From Hymenobacter norwichensis DSM 15439 (lineage in GTDB: Bacteria > Bacteroidota > Bacteroidia > Cytophagales > Hymenobacteraceae): a DNA stretch of 64,000 nt. The position numbers and the translations under genes were made by a program. The notes under the pieces were generated by a model. The model saw only the letters and a program-made list of their open reading frames with translations, had not been told where the DNA came from and ran no database searches. Where the stretch lies: contig NZ_ATVL01000010.1 of the NCBI RefSeq assembly GCF_000420705.1, positions 537,957 to 601,956 of the forward strand, in the 5' to 3' direction. Shown in pieces: positions 26,971-35,591 of this stretch; position 1 is the stretch's first letter, and each line of letters starts with the position of its first letter.

Positions 26971-27567
26971 CTAGTTGCCTTGAAACGAGTAAGTGAGGTA
27001 TAGCTGGAAGGCGCTGTTGCGGATGTTGTTCTGTATTTTGGTGGTGCCCACTAACACCGATTTTTCAATGTTGGTAATGCCGCCGTTGTAACGCAGGCCA
27101 ACCCCGAGCCCGGCTTTGCGCTGGTAGCCCAGCCCGAATATATAGCCGGCATCCACGGTGTTGTAGCGGGCCTTGGTATCAAGAAGCTGGGTATCCACTT
27201 TGTCTTTTGCGGCTACCAGAAAACCCACCTGCGGCCCGGCCTCAAAGAACAGACCATCCACGTTGATATGAAATACCAACGGCACGTCTACGTAATCGAG
27301 GCGGGTATGTATTGTGGGGGAGGTAGGGGACTTGGCTCCTTTGCGAGAATAGATAACTTCGGGCTGAAACGCGAATAAGCGGCTAAATCCGAGGTTAATA
27401 AAACCGCCCGCCTGAAAGCCAAATGCGTTTTCACGCTCAAATGACTGCTTGCCCACAAAGTTAGACAGGGTGCCACCGGCTTTCAGTCCCAAGGATACAT
27501 TGCGCTGGGCGTGGGCAGTTCCAGCAAGAATAGTAAGAAGCGCTAACGACAGAATTTCTTTCTTCAT
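26971..27567 (-). CDS. Outer membrane beta-barrel protein, paralogue 2
   Basis: A 198-residue secreted barrel with the signal peptide MKKEILSLALLTILAGTAHAQ. Family phrases are VSLGLKAGGTLSNF, FAFQPEVIYSRKGAK, RLDYVDVPLVFHINVDGLFFEAGPQVG and the C-terminal FQLYLTYSFQ. It keeps the same order of strands as the neighbouring paralogues but differs in loop lengths. The start ATG 27567 follows the signal peptide rule. It is 244 bases from paralogue 1, with only a weak CAGGC/GCCTG hairpin in that gap, so read-through between them is possible. Confidence 0.88.
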   Translation of the reverse strand: MKKEILSLALLTILAGTAHAQRNVSLGLKAGGTLSNFVGKQSFERENAFGFQAGGFINLGFSRLFAFQPEVIYSRKGAKSPTSPTIHTRLDYVDVPLVFHINVDGLFFEAGPQVGFLVAAKDKVDTQLLDTKARYNTVDAGYIFGLGYQRKAGLGVGLRYNGGITNIEKSVLVGTTKIQNNIRNSAFQLYLTYSFQGN

Positions 27568-27747
27568 AAGTGTACGTGTGGCCAGCAAGGCCGTGAAAAA
27601 CGGCCCGAAGCTATAACGAAAAAGGGTGGTGCTTTACTATATAGTATCGCACCAAATCTTCAAGGCAGCGTAATAAAAGAAGGCTTGGCGCGCATTCAAC
27701 ACTATAACCTCACTATGTGGATGCCATATCCAAAAACAAGAAGCACG

Positions 27748-27782
27748 AAAAAGCCCCGCAGCAGTAAGATGCGGGGCTTTTT
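27748..27782. terminator. Hairpin terminator between paralogues 2 and 3
   Basis: 13-bp arms AAAAAGCCCCGCA (27748-27760) and complement (27770-27782) with T-runs on both strands. It ends transcription of paralogue 3, which runs on the minus strand. Confidence 0.9.
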
Positions 27783-27806
27783 TATGTGGTGCTGAAGGGC
27801 AGATTA

Positions 27807-28475
27807 CTATTTACCGGGTAGCAGGAAACCTACCGACGCTTGAAACACCGAGTTGCGGGCGTTACGCACGTCATTATCGGAGTAGCCGTCCTTGCCGAAA
27901 TCGGTGAACGAGCCGTTGTAGCGGATACCAAGTAGCAGGCCTGAATCCGACTGGAAGCCCAGCCCAGCCGCGTACCCGATTTCATTGCGGTTCACGTTGT
28001 CGAGGTTTTGGGTATTGGAGCCCTGGCTGGCGGTGTTGCCATTCACCGAAAACTTGGAATCGTCTTTCACCTTAAGCAGGTAGCTATACTGCGGACCTGC
28101 TTCCACAAAGAAGCCACCGGTATTTATTTTCAGAAGCACCGGTACGTCGATGTAGTTATACGTCCGGTCGCCCTCGTATTTGTAGCGGTTGCCTAGAATC
28201 GTGAATTCATTGTTGGCATACTTGAAGCCTTTCTGTGAAAACAGCACTTCAGGTTGCAGCGACAAAAAACCGTCGCCAGCTAGCCCTACATTAAGCATCA
28301 CACCACCGTGAAAGCCCAACTTGTTCTCGAAACGGTCTTCCTCGGTCAGGTCGCCGGACAAGTTGGATAAGTTGGCGCCGGCCTTAACACCCAGCCGGAT
28401 GCCCTGTGCGTGAGCGGCTGATGCCAGTGCGAATGCCGCGGCAACTGTAGCCAGGATAAAGAATTGCTTTTTCAT
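27807..28475 (-). CDS. Outer membrane beta-barrel protein, paralogue 3
   Basis: A 222-residue barrel protein with signal peptide MKKQFFILATVAAAFALASA. Conserved phrases are IRLGVKAGANLSNLSG, FLSLQPEVLFSQKGFK, NYIDVPVLLKINTGGFFVEAGPQYSYLL and a last strand FQASVGFLLPGK. The long loop around KDDSKFSVNGNTASQG is unique to this copy. The start ATG 28475 is fixed by the signal peptide. It has its own terminator downstream and another upstream, so it is likely expressed alone. Most similar in layout to paralogue 4. Confidence 0.9.
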   Translation of the reverse strand: MKKQFFILATVAAAFALASAAHAQGIRLGVKAGANLSNLSGDLTEEDRFENKLGFHGGVMLNVGLAGDGFLSLQPEVLFSQKGFKYANNEFTILGNRYKYEGDRTYNYIDVPVLLKINTGGFFVEAGPQYSYLLKVKDDSKFSVNGNTASQGSNTQNLDNVNRNEIGYAAGLGFQSDSGLLLGIRYNGSFTDFGKDGYSDNDVRNARNSVFQASVGFLLPGK

Positions 28476-28564
28476 TACAATGAAGAAATGGAGGTAAAAG
28501 AGCAAGTGCTATAAACAGCCCTACTTACGTAACAGTGCAGTTGGTGTTGGTGTACAGCCGTTAA

Positions 28565-28613
28565 AAACAAAAAACCGACTGCTCTCACGTGAGAAACAGC
28601 CGGTTTTTTGTTT
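28565..28613. terminator. Hairpin terminator between paralogues 3 and 4
   Basis: 17-bp arms (28565-28581 and 28597-28613) with a single mismatch that a G-U pair could cover, around the inner TCTCACGTGAGA palindrome. T-runs on both strands. It ends transcription of paralogue 4. Confidence 0.9.
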
Positions 28614-28628
28614 GACCTATACTACCAA

Positions 28629-29375
28629 CTATTTGGTTGGAATCAGGTAGCCGAGTTGCAGCGTGAAGGCATTGTTGAATGCTTTCGGCTCGTTGTCGGT
28701 GTCTTTGGTGTCAATGAGGGAGTTGAAACCACGAGCGTAACGCAGGCCCAGGCTAATGCCGCCTTCGGTCATGTATCCTACACCGGCTACACCGCTGATA
28801 TCAAACTGCGCCAAGTCAGACTTAGACGATTCGCCGCGCTTGATGCCGCTGTAGTCCAAGAAGCCGCCGTCGTTGTCTACTTTGTCCTTGGTACCGTCCA
28901 CGTATTTCGTGGTAGTCTGCGACTTGTTTTTCGAGCCGAATAGGTAGCTCACTTGCGGGCCGAGTTCGAAGAATAAGCCACCAGCGTTGATTTTAGCCAA
29001 CAGTGGTACGTCGATGTAATGCAGAACGCGCTTCTGCTCTTCCTCTACCGATTTGATGTTAGCGCCTAGATTCGAAGTCTGTTTCGTTTCGATTTCGTAG
29101 CCTTTGCGGTTGTAAAGCAACTCCGGCGCAAACGAGAAGAAACCGTCGCTGCTCAACGGGATAGAGAAGCTTAGACCAGCGTTGTACCCTAGTTTGTAGT
29201 CGCCGAGGTCAGAGCTGTAGTTAGGACCTGTAATCTGGTTTACGTTGTCGCCAGAGATATTGGAGAACGTGCCGCCTACCTTAACGCCGAGACGGAATCC
29301 GCCAGCGTCCTGAGCTTGGGCAAAAGAAACGGAGGCAACAGCCGCTGCAGCGGTAAGGGTGAGAAACTTTTTCAT
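28629..29375 (-). CDS. Outer membrane beta-barrel protein, paralogue 4
   Basis: A 248-residue barrel protein with signal peptide MKKFLTLTAAAAVASVSFAQ. Family phrases are FRLGVKVGGTFSNISGD, FFSFAPELLYNRKGYE, LHYIDVPLLAKINAGGLFFELGPQVSYLFG and the last strand FTLQLGYLIPTK. A long charged loop (KNKSQTTTKYVDGTKDKVDND) makes it the largest of the four. The start ATG 29375 is set by the signal peptide. It is divergent from the acyloxyacyl hydrolase gene. No enzymatic motif is visible. Confidence 0.9.
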   Translation of the reverse strand: MKKFLTLTAAAAVASVSFAQAQDAGGFRLGVKVGGTFSNISGDNVNQITGPNYSSDLGDYKLGYNAGLSFSIPLSSDGFFSFAPELLYNRKGYEIETKQTSNLGANIKSVEEEQKRVLHYIDVPLLAKINAGGLFFELGPQVSYLFGSKNKSQTTTKYVDGTKDKVDNDGGFLDYSGIKRGESSKSDLAQFDISGVAGVGYMTEGGISLGLRYARGFNSLIDTKDTDNEPKAFNNAFTLQLGYLIPTK

Positions 29376-29574
29376 GAAAAAATAAAAATGGAGGTGGCAA
29401 ACACAAATCAGCAGCACTAGCCTGAACCCGAGGTCCCCGGTGAACCGCTTACAGGGCCTCATACCGTTAAACCGCCCCCTTTTGTTGCATTCGCATCAAA
29501 AAATAATCTTATATCACCCTTCCTGCTTGGCTATTAGGACAATGCATATTTTTGCGTTCCTTCAACCTCTGATT

Positions 29575-30681
29575 ATGCGGTTTTATACGCACACGGCATC
29601 CATAATGGCAGGTTTGGCTGTCTTGCTAACAACATCAGTCCAAGCTCAAAAGCCCGCCCCTGGCCCCCTAATTTTGGGAGCGTATGCGCAAGGCAGCTTT
29701 ATTGTGGCTCACACGCCGGCTGTGCAGCATTTGGCCGTGTCGCACCCCACGGGGTTCGAGTTGAACTTGCAGCGCCAAACCAATGGCTCGGAGGCTTGGC
29801 ATGCCTGGTACCGCTACCCGCGTATTGGGGTGGCCTTGGTTTACTACGATTATCATAATCCCGTGCTAGCGCAATCATATGCTAGCACCATCTACATTGG
29901 GAAGAGCTTGTTTCGCACGCCTCGGCAGGAACTGAATTTTCGATTGGGAACGGGCTTGGCTTACTTCCCAAACCCCTTCAACCTCGAAACCAACCATAAA
30001 AACGCCATTGTCAGCTCCCGCCTGAACGCCACCTTGCAGATGCGCCTGGAATATGACGTAGCCGTGGCCGAACACGTGGGCCTGCTGGTTGGGCTGGGGC
30101 TGAACCACTACTCCAACGGGTCTACGGCCAAGCCCAACATGGGTATCAACCTACCCACTCTTTTTTTGGGGTTCAACTACCACCAGCAGCGCCCGTTTGT
30201 GCCATTGATAACGCCACCCAATGAGCTGCCGGCAGATATTGGACAAAATTTTCTTAACCTGAGCAGTAGTGTTGGCTTCAAGCAACTCAACCCCACCGAT
30301 AAGCACAAATACGTAGTGCAATCGATATCGGTACTGGGGGGACGGCGTATTAGCCGCAAAAGCAACCTGCTAGTGGGTCTCGAAGGTTTCTACGACCGTA
30401 GCCTAGTGCGCCAGCAGCGCGATACGGCCCGTAGCACCAGCAATCTACCCGACGTGAAGAAAGCAGGCTTCGTGCTTGGCCATGAACTGCTGTTTGGACG
30501 GCTTGCCATGGTTACGCACCTAGGCATTTATATCTATAACCCCTACAAATCCAATGATTTCTATTACGAGCGGATTGGGTTGAAATACCACTTTACCAAC
30601 TGCGTCTTCGGAGCTGTCGACCTGAAAGTACACCGTGGTTCGGCCGATGTACTGGAACTGAAGGCCGGCGTCAAGCTCTAA
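29575..30681 (+). CDS. Acyloxyacyl hydrolase / PagL-like lipid A deacylase
   Basis: A 368-residue outer membrane protein with signal peptide MRFYTHTASIMAGLAVLLTT (cleavage near SVQAQ). It has the PagL active-site signature His178-x-Ser180-Asn in GLNHYSNGSTAKPNMG. PagL enzymes remove the 3-O acyl chain from lipid A in the outer membrane. The Bacteroidetes form is about twice the length of classical PagL, with a C-terminal second half (from about residue 205) that looks like further barrel strands. I chose ATG 29575 because it gives the signal peptide; ATG 29542 is an alternative start in frame. It lies next to the beta-barrel paralogues on the opposite strand. Confidence 0.8.
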   Translation: MRFYTHTASIMAGLAVLLTTSVQAQKPAPGPLILGAYAQGSFIVAHTPAVQHLAVSHPTGFELNLQRQTNGSEAWHAWYRYPRIGVALVYYDYHNPVLAQSYASTIYIGKSLFRTPRQELNFRLGTGLAYFPNPFNLETNHKNAIVSSRLNATLQMRLEYDVAVAEHVGLLVGLGLNHYSNGSTAKPNMGINLPTLFLGFNYHQQRPFVPLITPPNELPADIGQNFLNLSSSVGFKQLNPTDKHKYVVQSISVLGGRRISRKSNLLVGLEGFYDRSLVRQQRDTARSTSNLPDVKKAGFVLGHELLFGRLAMVTHLGIYIYNPYKSNDFYYERIGLKYHFTNCVFGAVDLKVHRGSADVLELKAGVKL

Positions 30682-30824
30682 TGCCATAAGGTGTAGCCTA
30701 ACGCTTGAACAACCGGATTGGCGGCTTTGTACTGCAAAACGGCTGCTTAGGTGAGTATTAGTTGAGATTGGTAAGCGGGCGTTGGATATTCGACTCACTG
30801 TTTCACCCATTCGCTGTTTCACTC

Positions 30825-31532
30825 ATGGAAACCTTCTTGCTATATAACCGCTGGCTGCACATTGCAGCAGGCTTTCTGGGTTTCTTTGTGGCGCCTGTAG
30901 CGCTCTATGTGCGCAAAGGAGGCGCAGCGCATCGGCGTTGGGGGCAGGTATTTTTCTGGGCTATGTTGGTAGCGGGGAGCACAGCGCTGGTAGCCGCCAC
31001 GTTCAAAGGCCTTACGTTTCTGCTGCTCACGGGTGTTTTCAGTTTGTACCTCGCCTTCTTCGGCTACCGTTCTCTTTACCTCAAGCACCTCAGCGAAGGC
31101 CAGCGCCCTAGCCTGCTCGATTGGCTGCTGGTAAGCGTGGGGCTGCTCGTCTTCCTCGGCACACTGGTATACGGCATGAAGTCGGGGGCGGTGCCGTCGT
31201 TGGTGTTTGGGGCCATTGGCGTAATGACCACCGGGCGCCAACTTTGGTCGTATGTGCGGGCTATGCCGCAGGCACCAGGCCAATGGCTGCTCAACCACAT
31301 TTCCGGGTTTGTGGGCTCCTACATTGCGGCCATATCGGCGTTTTCGGCCACCAGCCTGCACTTCATTCCTTGGCCCTGGAACTTCCTGTGGCCCACGCTG
31401 CTCATCGTGCCGCCCATGATATGGGTGCAGCGCCGTTACAAAGCCCGCTTTGCCAAAGGCCAGCGCCTCGCCGATGTAGTGGAGGTCCGCATTCAGCCCG
31501 AGTCGTCTTATGCTAAACCAACGCTTGGTTGA
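30825..31532 (+). CDS. Multi-pass membrane protein of unknown function
   Basis: A 235-residue protein with six or seven hydrophobic helices, starting METFLLYNRWLHIAAGFLGFFVAP. A short loop VRKGGAAHRRWGQVFF follows helix 1; the H/R/W motif in a loop resembles the DUF2306 or DoxX-like membrane families, but I cannot assign it firmly. The C-terminus is cytoplasmic and basic (QRRYKARFAKGQRLADV). The ATG 30825 is the first that opens directly into helix 1. Its last 20 bases overlap the convergent pyrD gene. Confidence 0.65.
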   Translation: METFLLYNRWLHIAAGFLGFFVAPVALYVRKGGAAHRRWGQVFFWAMLVAGSTALVAATFKGLTFLLLTGVFSLYLAFFGYRSLYLKHLSEGQRPSLLDWLLVSVGLLVFLGTLVYGMKSGAVPSLVFGAIGVMTTGRQLWSYVRAMPQAPGQWLLNHISGFVGSYIAAISAFSATSLHFIPWPWNFLWPTLLIVPPMIWVQRRYKARFAKGQRLADVVEVRIQPESSYAKPTLG

Positions 31533-32541
31533 TGCGCTTCACTAGGCTGGGACCTTCGTAGATGAAGCCGCTGTAGAGCTGTACCAACGATGCTCCCGCG
31601 GCCAGCTTTTCCTGCGCATCCTTAGCCGAATGAATGCCGCCCACGCCAATGATAGGCAGTGCGCCTCCGGAGTGCTGATGCAAATAGCGAATTACTTCTG
31701 TGGCCCGTTGGCGCAATGGCCGGCCGCTAAGGCCGCCCGCACCCAGCGCCGTTACGCGCTCTGCGTCGGTGGTCAGCCCGTCCCGGCTGATGGTTGTATT
31801 GGTAGCTACCAGGCCGCTAAGCTGGGTTTCGCGCGCAATCAGCAGGATGTCATCGAGCTGGGTATCCGTAAGGTCGGGGGCTATTTTGAGCAGCAATGGG
31901 CGGGGCGTGGGCAGCGCCTTGTTGCGCTCCTGCACTTGCTGGAGCAACTGAATCAGTGGCTCCCGCTCCTGTAGCTGCCGCAGGTTGGGCGTATTCGGCG
32001 ACGATACATTTACCACAAAGTAGTCCACTACCTCGTGCAGGGCTTCCACGCAGGCCACGTAGTCGGCGGCGGCCTGCTCATTGGGTGTATCCTTGTTCTT
32101 CCCAATATTGCCCCCGATGAGCAGATTCTGGTTGCGGCGGTGGCGTAGCCGGTTGGCGGCGGCAGTGGCTCCTCCATTGTTGAAGCCCATGCGGTTCACC
32201 AGCGCTTCGTCTTGCGGCAACCGGAATAGCCGCGGCTGGGGGTTGCCAGATTGAGGCCGAGGCGTCACAGTCCCAATCTCCACAAAGCCGAAGCCCAATG
32301 CGCCTAGCTCGTCCGTAAACTCCGCGTTTTTGTCGAGGCCCGCTGCCAGCCCTACCGGGTTGCGGAACCGTAGCCCAAATATTTCCCGCTCCAGATTGGG
32401 GTGCTGAAAGTCGTAGAGCTGGCGCAGCAGGGCCGGAGTGCCGGGTATACGGTGCGCCCGTCTCAGGTTGTCGAACACCAGATGGTGGGCGCGTTCCGCA
32501 TCCAGCTGAAAGAACAAGGGTTTCAGTAAGGCTTTGTACAT
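31513..32541 (-). CDS. pyrD: Dihydroorotate dehydrogenase (quinone), class 2
   Basis: A 342-residue membrane-associated flavoenzyme that oxidises dihydroorotate to orotate with quinone in pyrimidine synthesis. The class 2 N-terminal helical extension (MYKALLKPLFFQLDAERAHHL) is present, followed by the FMN-binding barrel with FVEIGTVTPRPQSGNPQPR, NRMGFNN, NVSSPNTPNLRQLQ (catalytic Ser region) and LVATNTT, and a C-terminal GVGGIHSA and QLYSGFIYEGP. The true ATG is at 32541; a TTG 12 bases upstream is less likely. A box resembling -7 (AACCTTTG) lies 9 bases upstream. Convergent overlap of 20 bases with the preceding membrane protein gene. Confidence 0.96.
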   Translation of the reverse strand: MYKALLKPLFFQLDAERAHHLVFDNLRRAHRIPGTPALLRQLYDFQHPNLEREIFGLRFRNPVGLAAGLDKNAEFTDELGALGFGFVEIGTVTPRPQSGNPQPRLFRLPQDEALVNRMGFNNGGATAAANRLRHRRNQNLLIGGNIGKNKDTPNEQAAADYVACVEALHEVVDYFVVNVSSPNTPNLRQLQEREPLIQLLQQVQERNKALPTPRPLLLKIAPDLTDTQLDDILLIARETQLSGLVATNTTISRDGLTTDAERVTALGAGGLSGRPLRQRATEVIRYLHQHSGGALPIIGVGGIHSAKDAQEKLAAGASLVQLYSGFIYEGPSLVKRINQALV

Positions 32542-32705
32542 AGCAGGGCGCAAAGGTTCTGAAACGCAAAGCTCCCACTTATTCTGGTAGCAAAAAGGGC
32601 CAGCTACGCTTTATTGTTCGGATTTATTTTGTGCGCCTATATAGCTGATTAAGAGCAGGCTCGACGGGAAGATGCCGCCCGGTGCTAGATAAATTCATGC
32701 ATGGA

Positions 32706-32737
32706 TTTGGATATTGGGAACTCGCCCCGTACTTTTG
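32706..32737 (+). promoter_or_regulatory. tRNA-Lys promoter (-33 TTTG / -7 TACTTTTG)
   Basis: TTTG (32706-32709) and TACTTTTG (32730-32737) are 20 bases apart, the Bacteroidetes sigma-A spacing. The tRNA begins 39 bases after the -7 box. Confidence 0.75.
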
Positions 32738-32776
32738 CCATCCCTTCCAGAAAATAGCTGTCTGGCAGTGAAAAAA

Positions 32777-32852
32777 GATTCTGTAGCTCAGCTGGTAGAG
32801 CAGTACACTTTTAATGTACGGGTCCTGGGTTCGAATCCCAGCGGGATCACCA
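32777..32852 (+). tRNA. tRNA-Lys (anticodon TTT)
   Basis: A 76-base cloverleaf with the acceptor GATTCTG paired to CGGGATC (two or three G-U pairs), D arm GCTCAGCTGGTAGAGC, anticodon arm GTACA-CTTTTAA-TGTAC with anticodon TTT, T arm CTGGGTTCGAATCCCAG, and an encoded 3' CCA. A rho-independent hairpin follows at once. Confidence 0.97.
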
Positions 32853-32886
32853 AAACCCGGTTTGCACGCTGCAAACCGGGTTTTTT
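32852..32886. terminator. Hairpin terminator after tRNA-Lys
   Basis: 15-bp perfect arms AAAACCCGGTTTGCA (32852-32866) and complement (32870-32884), a 3-nt loop, and T-runs both ways. It may also end the convergent TonB-receptor transcript. Confidence 0.92.
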
Positions 32887-32939
32887 GTTTTATCAAATTC
32901 AGGTAAAGCTCTCGGTAATTTCGCCAGCTAACCAAAAAG

Positions 32940-35363
32940 TTAGTTGCCTACTCGGCCTTCTTCGTCGCTGCTGCCGGTGCTGCGCCGGGCCTGGGTTTTG
33001 CCGCTTCCGATTTTGCAGGTAAGCGTTAGCAGCACGCGCCGGCTTTCCCATTGGTTGTTCCAGGTCATGTTAACGTTGTTGTAGCGCAGGGTGCTCCGGA
33101 AGCGGCTAGTTGCGAAGATGTCGCTCACCCGTAAGCTCAGCGTGGCTTTATCGGCCCAGAGTTGCTTTTTCAAGCCTAGATTAACTGCCCCACTAGCCTT
33201 GGTGTAAAACAAGCCCTGCACGGCTGGTGAACTGTAGAAACCGCCCACCAATAACTTGTAGCTGTGGGGCAGCGTGAACGTGTGGTCTGAGTTGGCCGAC
33301 CAACTGTAGCTGGCTAGGTCCACGGCTCGGCCTTCCACTTGGGTGCGCACCTTGATGTAGGAGCCATTAAGCTGGTTGTCCATGCCCCACCACTTGGTTA
33401 GATCGGTGTGGCCACCAGAGCTGAGCGTGAGCATAAACGACTGGTCGAGATTTTGGGGGCGGCTGGTGGATACCTTGGTTTCGTCGTTCTGGAATACTAC
33501 TTGGTTCACGGCGTTGGTTTCGTGCAAGTAGCTCACGCTCAATACCTGAAAGTCTTTGTGCAGGTAGTTGAATACAAAGGACTGTGACAAGGAAGGGGCC
33601 AGAAATGGGTTGCCTTGCTGAGCTGTGTAGGCGTCGGTGTAGATGAGGAACGGGTTTAGGCTTTGGTAGGAAGGCCGGGTGATGCGGCGGCTAATGGAGG
33701 TGCTAACCTGGTTCTGCTCATCGAGCTTGTAGCTAGCAAAAGCGCTGGGGAACAGCTGGAAGTAGCTGCGTTGCACCCGCTGGCCCGTGGTAGCCGATAC
33801 ACCCGTCGATTGGGTTAGCTCGCCCCGAAGGCCGGCTTTCAGTTCCAACCGGTTCAGGCTGGTGCTGGCGCTGAGGTAACCGGCGCTGATGTGCTCGTCG
33901 TACCGGAACTGGTTGGTGCGCAACGAGTCGAACTGCCAGCTGGTTTCGGCGAGCTTATCAAACTGAACGGCGCTTTGCGACGTCACCCAGCTGGTTTTTG
34001 CGCCGGTTTCCAGCCGTAGCTTGGTGCCAGCAACTCGGTGCACGTAATCGACCTTGGCGGCCCGAATGGTGGTTTCCGACGACTCAGCGCTGCGCAGTTG
34101 CCCGGCGTCCTGGGCTTGCTCGTTGCCGAAAACGTACTTCCGGTTGAAAAACTGCTGGTTGCTGGCGCTGGTGTAGCGCACGTAGTCGGCGTCGGCGCTT
34201 AGCTCGCGGCCGGTGCTGTCGAGCATCCAGCGGTAGTAAAGGTTCAGGCCTTGGTTGGTAGTGGAGCTGCTGCGAGGGTTGTCCATTTGGCGGCGGCCGG
34301 CGGGGTTGCCCGCTGCATCGGTGGTGATGGAGTTGCTGGTTACGGCGGCATCGGTTTGGGTGAGGCTACCGCGTAGCTGGCCCCCAATGCTTTGCTTGGC
34401 GGTGAGGGCCACATCGGCACCGGCTGCGTAGGTGCCAGCATAGGTGAGGGGGCGCCAGTAGTTTTCCTGGCTGAACACACTGTCGCGGATGATGCGCGTC
34501 ATGGTCAGGCGGTTGAACGAGTTGTAGCGGCCCCCATCAAGCCGGGTGAACAGCCGCACCTTGCCCACATTGTACGACAGGTTGGCCCCGCCCCAGCTTT
34601 TCTCGAAACGGCCCCGCCCCAGGCCGGCTGTGGCCGTGCCGCTCAAGCCCGGCAGTTGGCTCCGGCGTAGCTTGATGTTGAGTACGCCCGCCGTGCCAGC
34701 GGCATCCATAGAGGCTGGTGGGTTAGGCAGCAATTCAATCTGGCTGATGGCGGAGGCCGGCAACGACTTCAGGTAGTTGGTCAGCGTCTCGCCCGACATG
34801 TAGGTGAGCTTGCCATCAATCAGCACGTTTACGCCGGCGCTGCCTCGGTACACCAAGTGGTCGTCTTTGTCGAGCGTGACGCCGGGGGCTTTCCGCAGCA
34901 CATCCAAGGCATTGTCGCCGGTGGTGTTCAAGCGCGATACGTTCAGCACGGTACGGTCGGCGTGTTGCTCCAGCACAGGCGTAGTGCCCTGCACCGTCAC
35001 TTCCCGCAGCGCCGTGGTGGTGGCTTTTAGGCGCAGGGTAGGCACCGTTAGTTGTTGTTGCTCTACCACAAAGGCGCTGCTACGAGCCGGAGTATAGCTC
35101 ATCAGCAAGGCCTTTACGCAATAGCGGCCGGGCTGTACTCCCTTGAACGTATAGCCGCCCTGCCCGTTGGTGGCCTGCGAGTTGGCAACTAGTGAGTCAG
35201 GGAGGTGCAGTAGCACGGCCGTAGCAAAGCCCAGCGGCTGGTTGGCTGCGTCTTGTACCATGCCCGCCACTGTGGTTTGGGCGAAGCTATGCTGCGCTAA
35301 GCCCGGCAGAGCCAGCAGGGTAGAGAGTAGGAGGCTGCGGCGGAACAAGTAGAGAGTAGGCAT
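32940..35363 (-). CDS. TonB-dependent receptor-like outer membrane protein (OMP_b-brl_3 type)
   Basis: An 807-residue protein with a signal peptide (residues 1-28, ending QHSFAQ), a carboxypeptidase-regulatory-like domain (about 30-110, TVAGMVQDAANQPLGFATAV) and a TonB plug (about 115-235, with VLRKAPGVTLDKDDHLVYRG and ISQIELLPNPPASMDAAGTAG). A large barrel follows (from about 245). It belongs to the outer membrane beta-barrel family that has lost the usual C-terminal Phe; here the chain ends with a charged tail SDEEGRVGN. The ligand is unknown. It is divergent from the LytS/LytTR pair, which may regulate it. Confidence 0.88.
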   Translation of the reverse strand: MPTLYLFRRSLLLSTLLALPGLAQHSFAQTTVAGMVQDAANQPLGFATAVLLHLPDSLVANSQATNGQGGYTFKGVQPGRYCVKALLMSYTPARSSAFVVEQQQLTVPTLRLKATTTALREVTVQGTTPVLEQHADRTVLNVSRLNTTGDNALDVLRKAPGVTLDKDDHLVYRGSAGVNVLIDGKLTYMSGETLTNYLKSLPASAISQIELLPNPPASMDAAGTAGVLNIKLRRSQLPGLSGTATAGLGRGRFEKSWGGANLSYNVGKVRLFTRLDGGRYNSFNRLTMTRIIRDSVFSQENYWRPLTYAGTYAAGADVALTAKQSIGGQLRGSLTQTDAAVTSNSITTDAAGNPAGRRQMDNPRSSSTTNQGLNLYYRWMLDSTGRELSADADYVRYTSASNQQFFNRKYVFGNEQAQDAGQLRSAESSETTIRAAKVDYVHRVAGTKLRLETGAKTSWVTSQSAVQFDKLAETSWQFDSLRTNQFRYDEHISAGYLSASTSLNRLELKAGLRGELTQSTGVSATTGQRVQRSYFQLFPSAFASYKLDEQNQVSTSISRRITRPSYQSLNPFLIYTDAYTAQQGNPFLAPSLSQSFVFNYLHKDFQVLSVSYLHETNAVNQVVFQNDETKVSTSRPQNLDQSFMLTLSSGGHTDLTKWWGMDNQLNGSYIKVRTQVEGRAVDLASYSWSANSDHTFTLPHSYKLLVGGFYSSPAVQGLFYTKASGAVNLGLKKQLWADKATLSLRVSDIFATSRFRSTLRYNNVNMTWNNQWESRRVLLTLTCKIGSGKTQARRSTGSSDEEGRVGN

Positions 35364-35591
35364 CGGGAAAGGCGTTAGCTGATTGACGATTCAAAGGTTC
35401 GTTGCCTGAAGCCGAGCTGAAAAAACATTATCCTACTTACCTGAAACCCGATGTGAGTTCCCGCTGCCCGGCCGTTTTTCATTCACATCACAAACTGGGC
35501 ATTTCAAATAAAAAACTACCGGAGACTTACCGCTGGCAGTAGTTTCACCTTTGGTTTTCACCGGCTGCTCCTACTGCTTTACTTCACTCCC

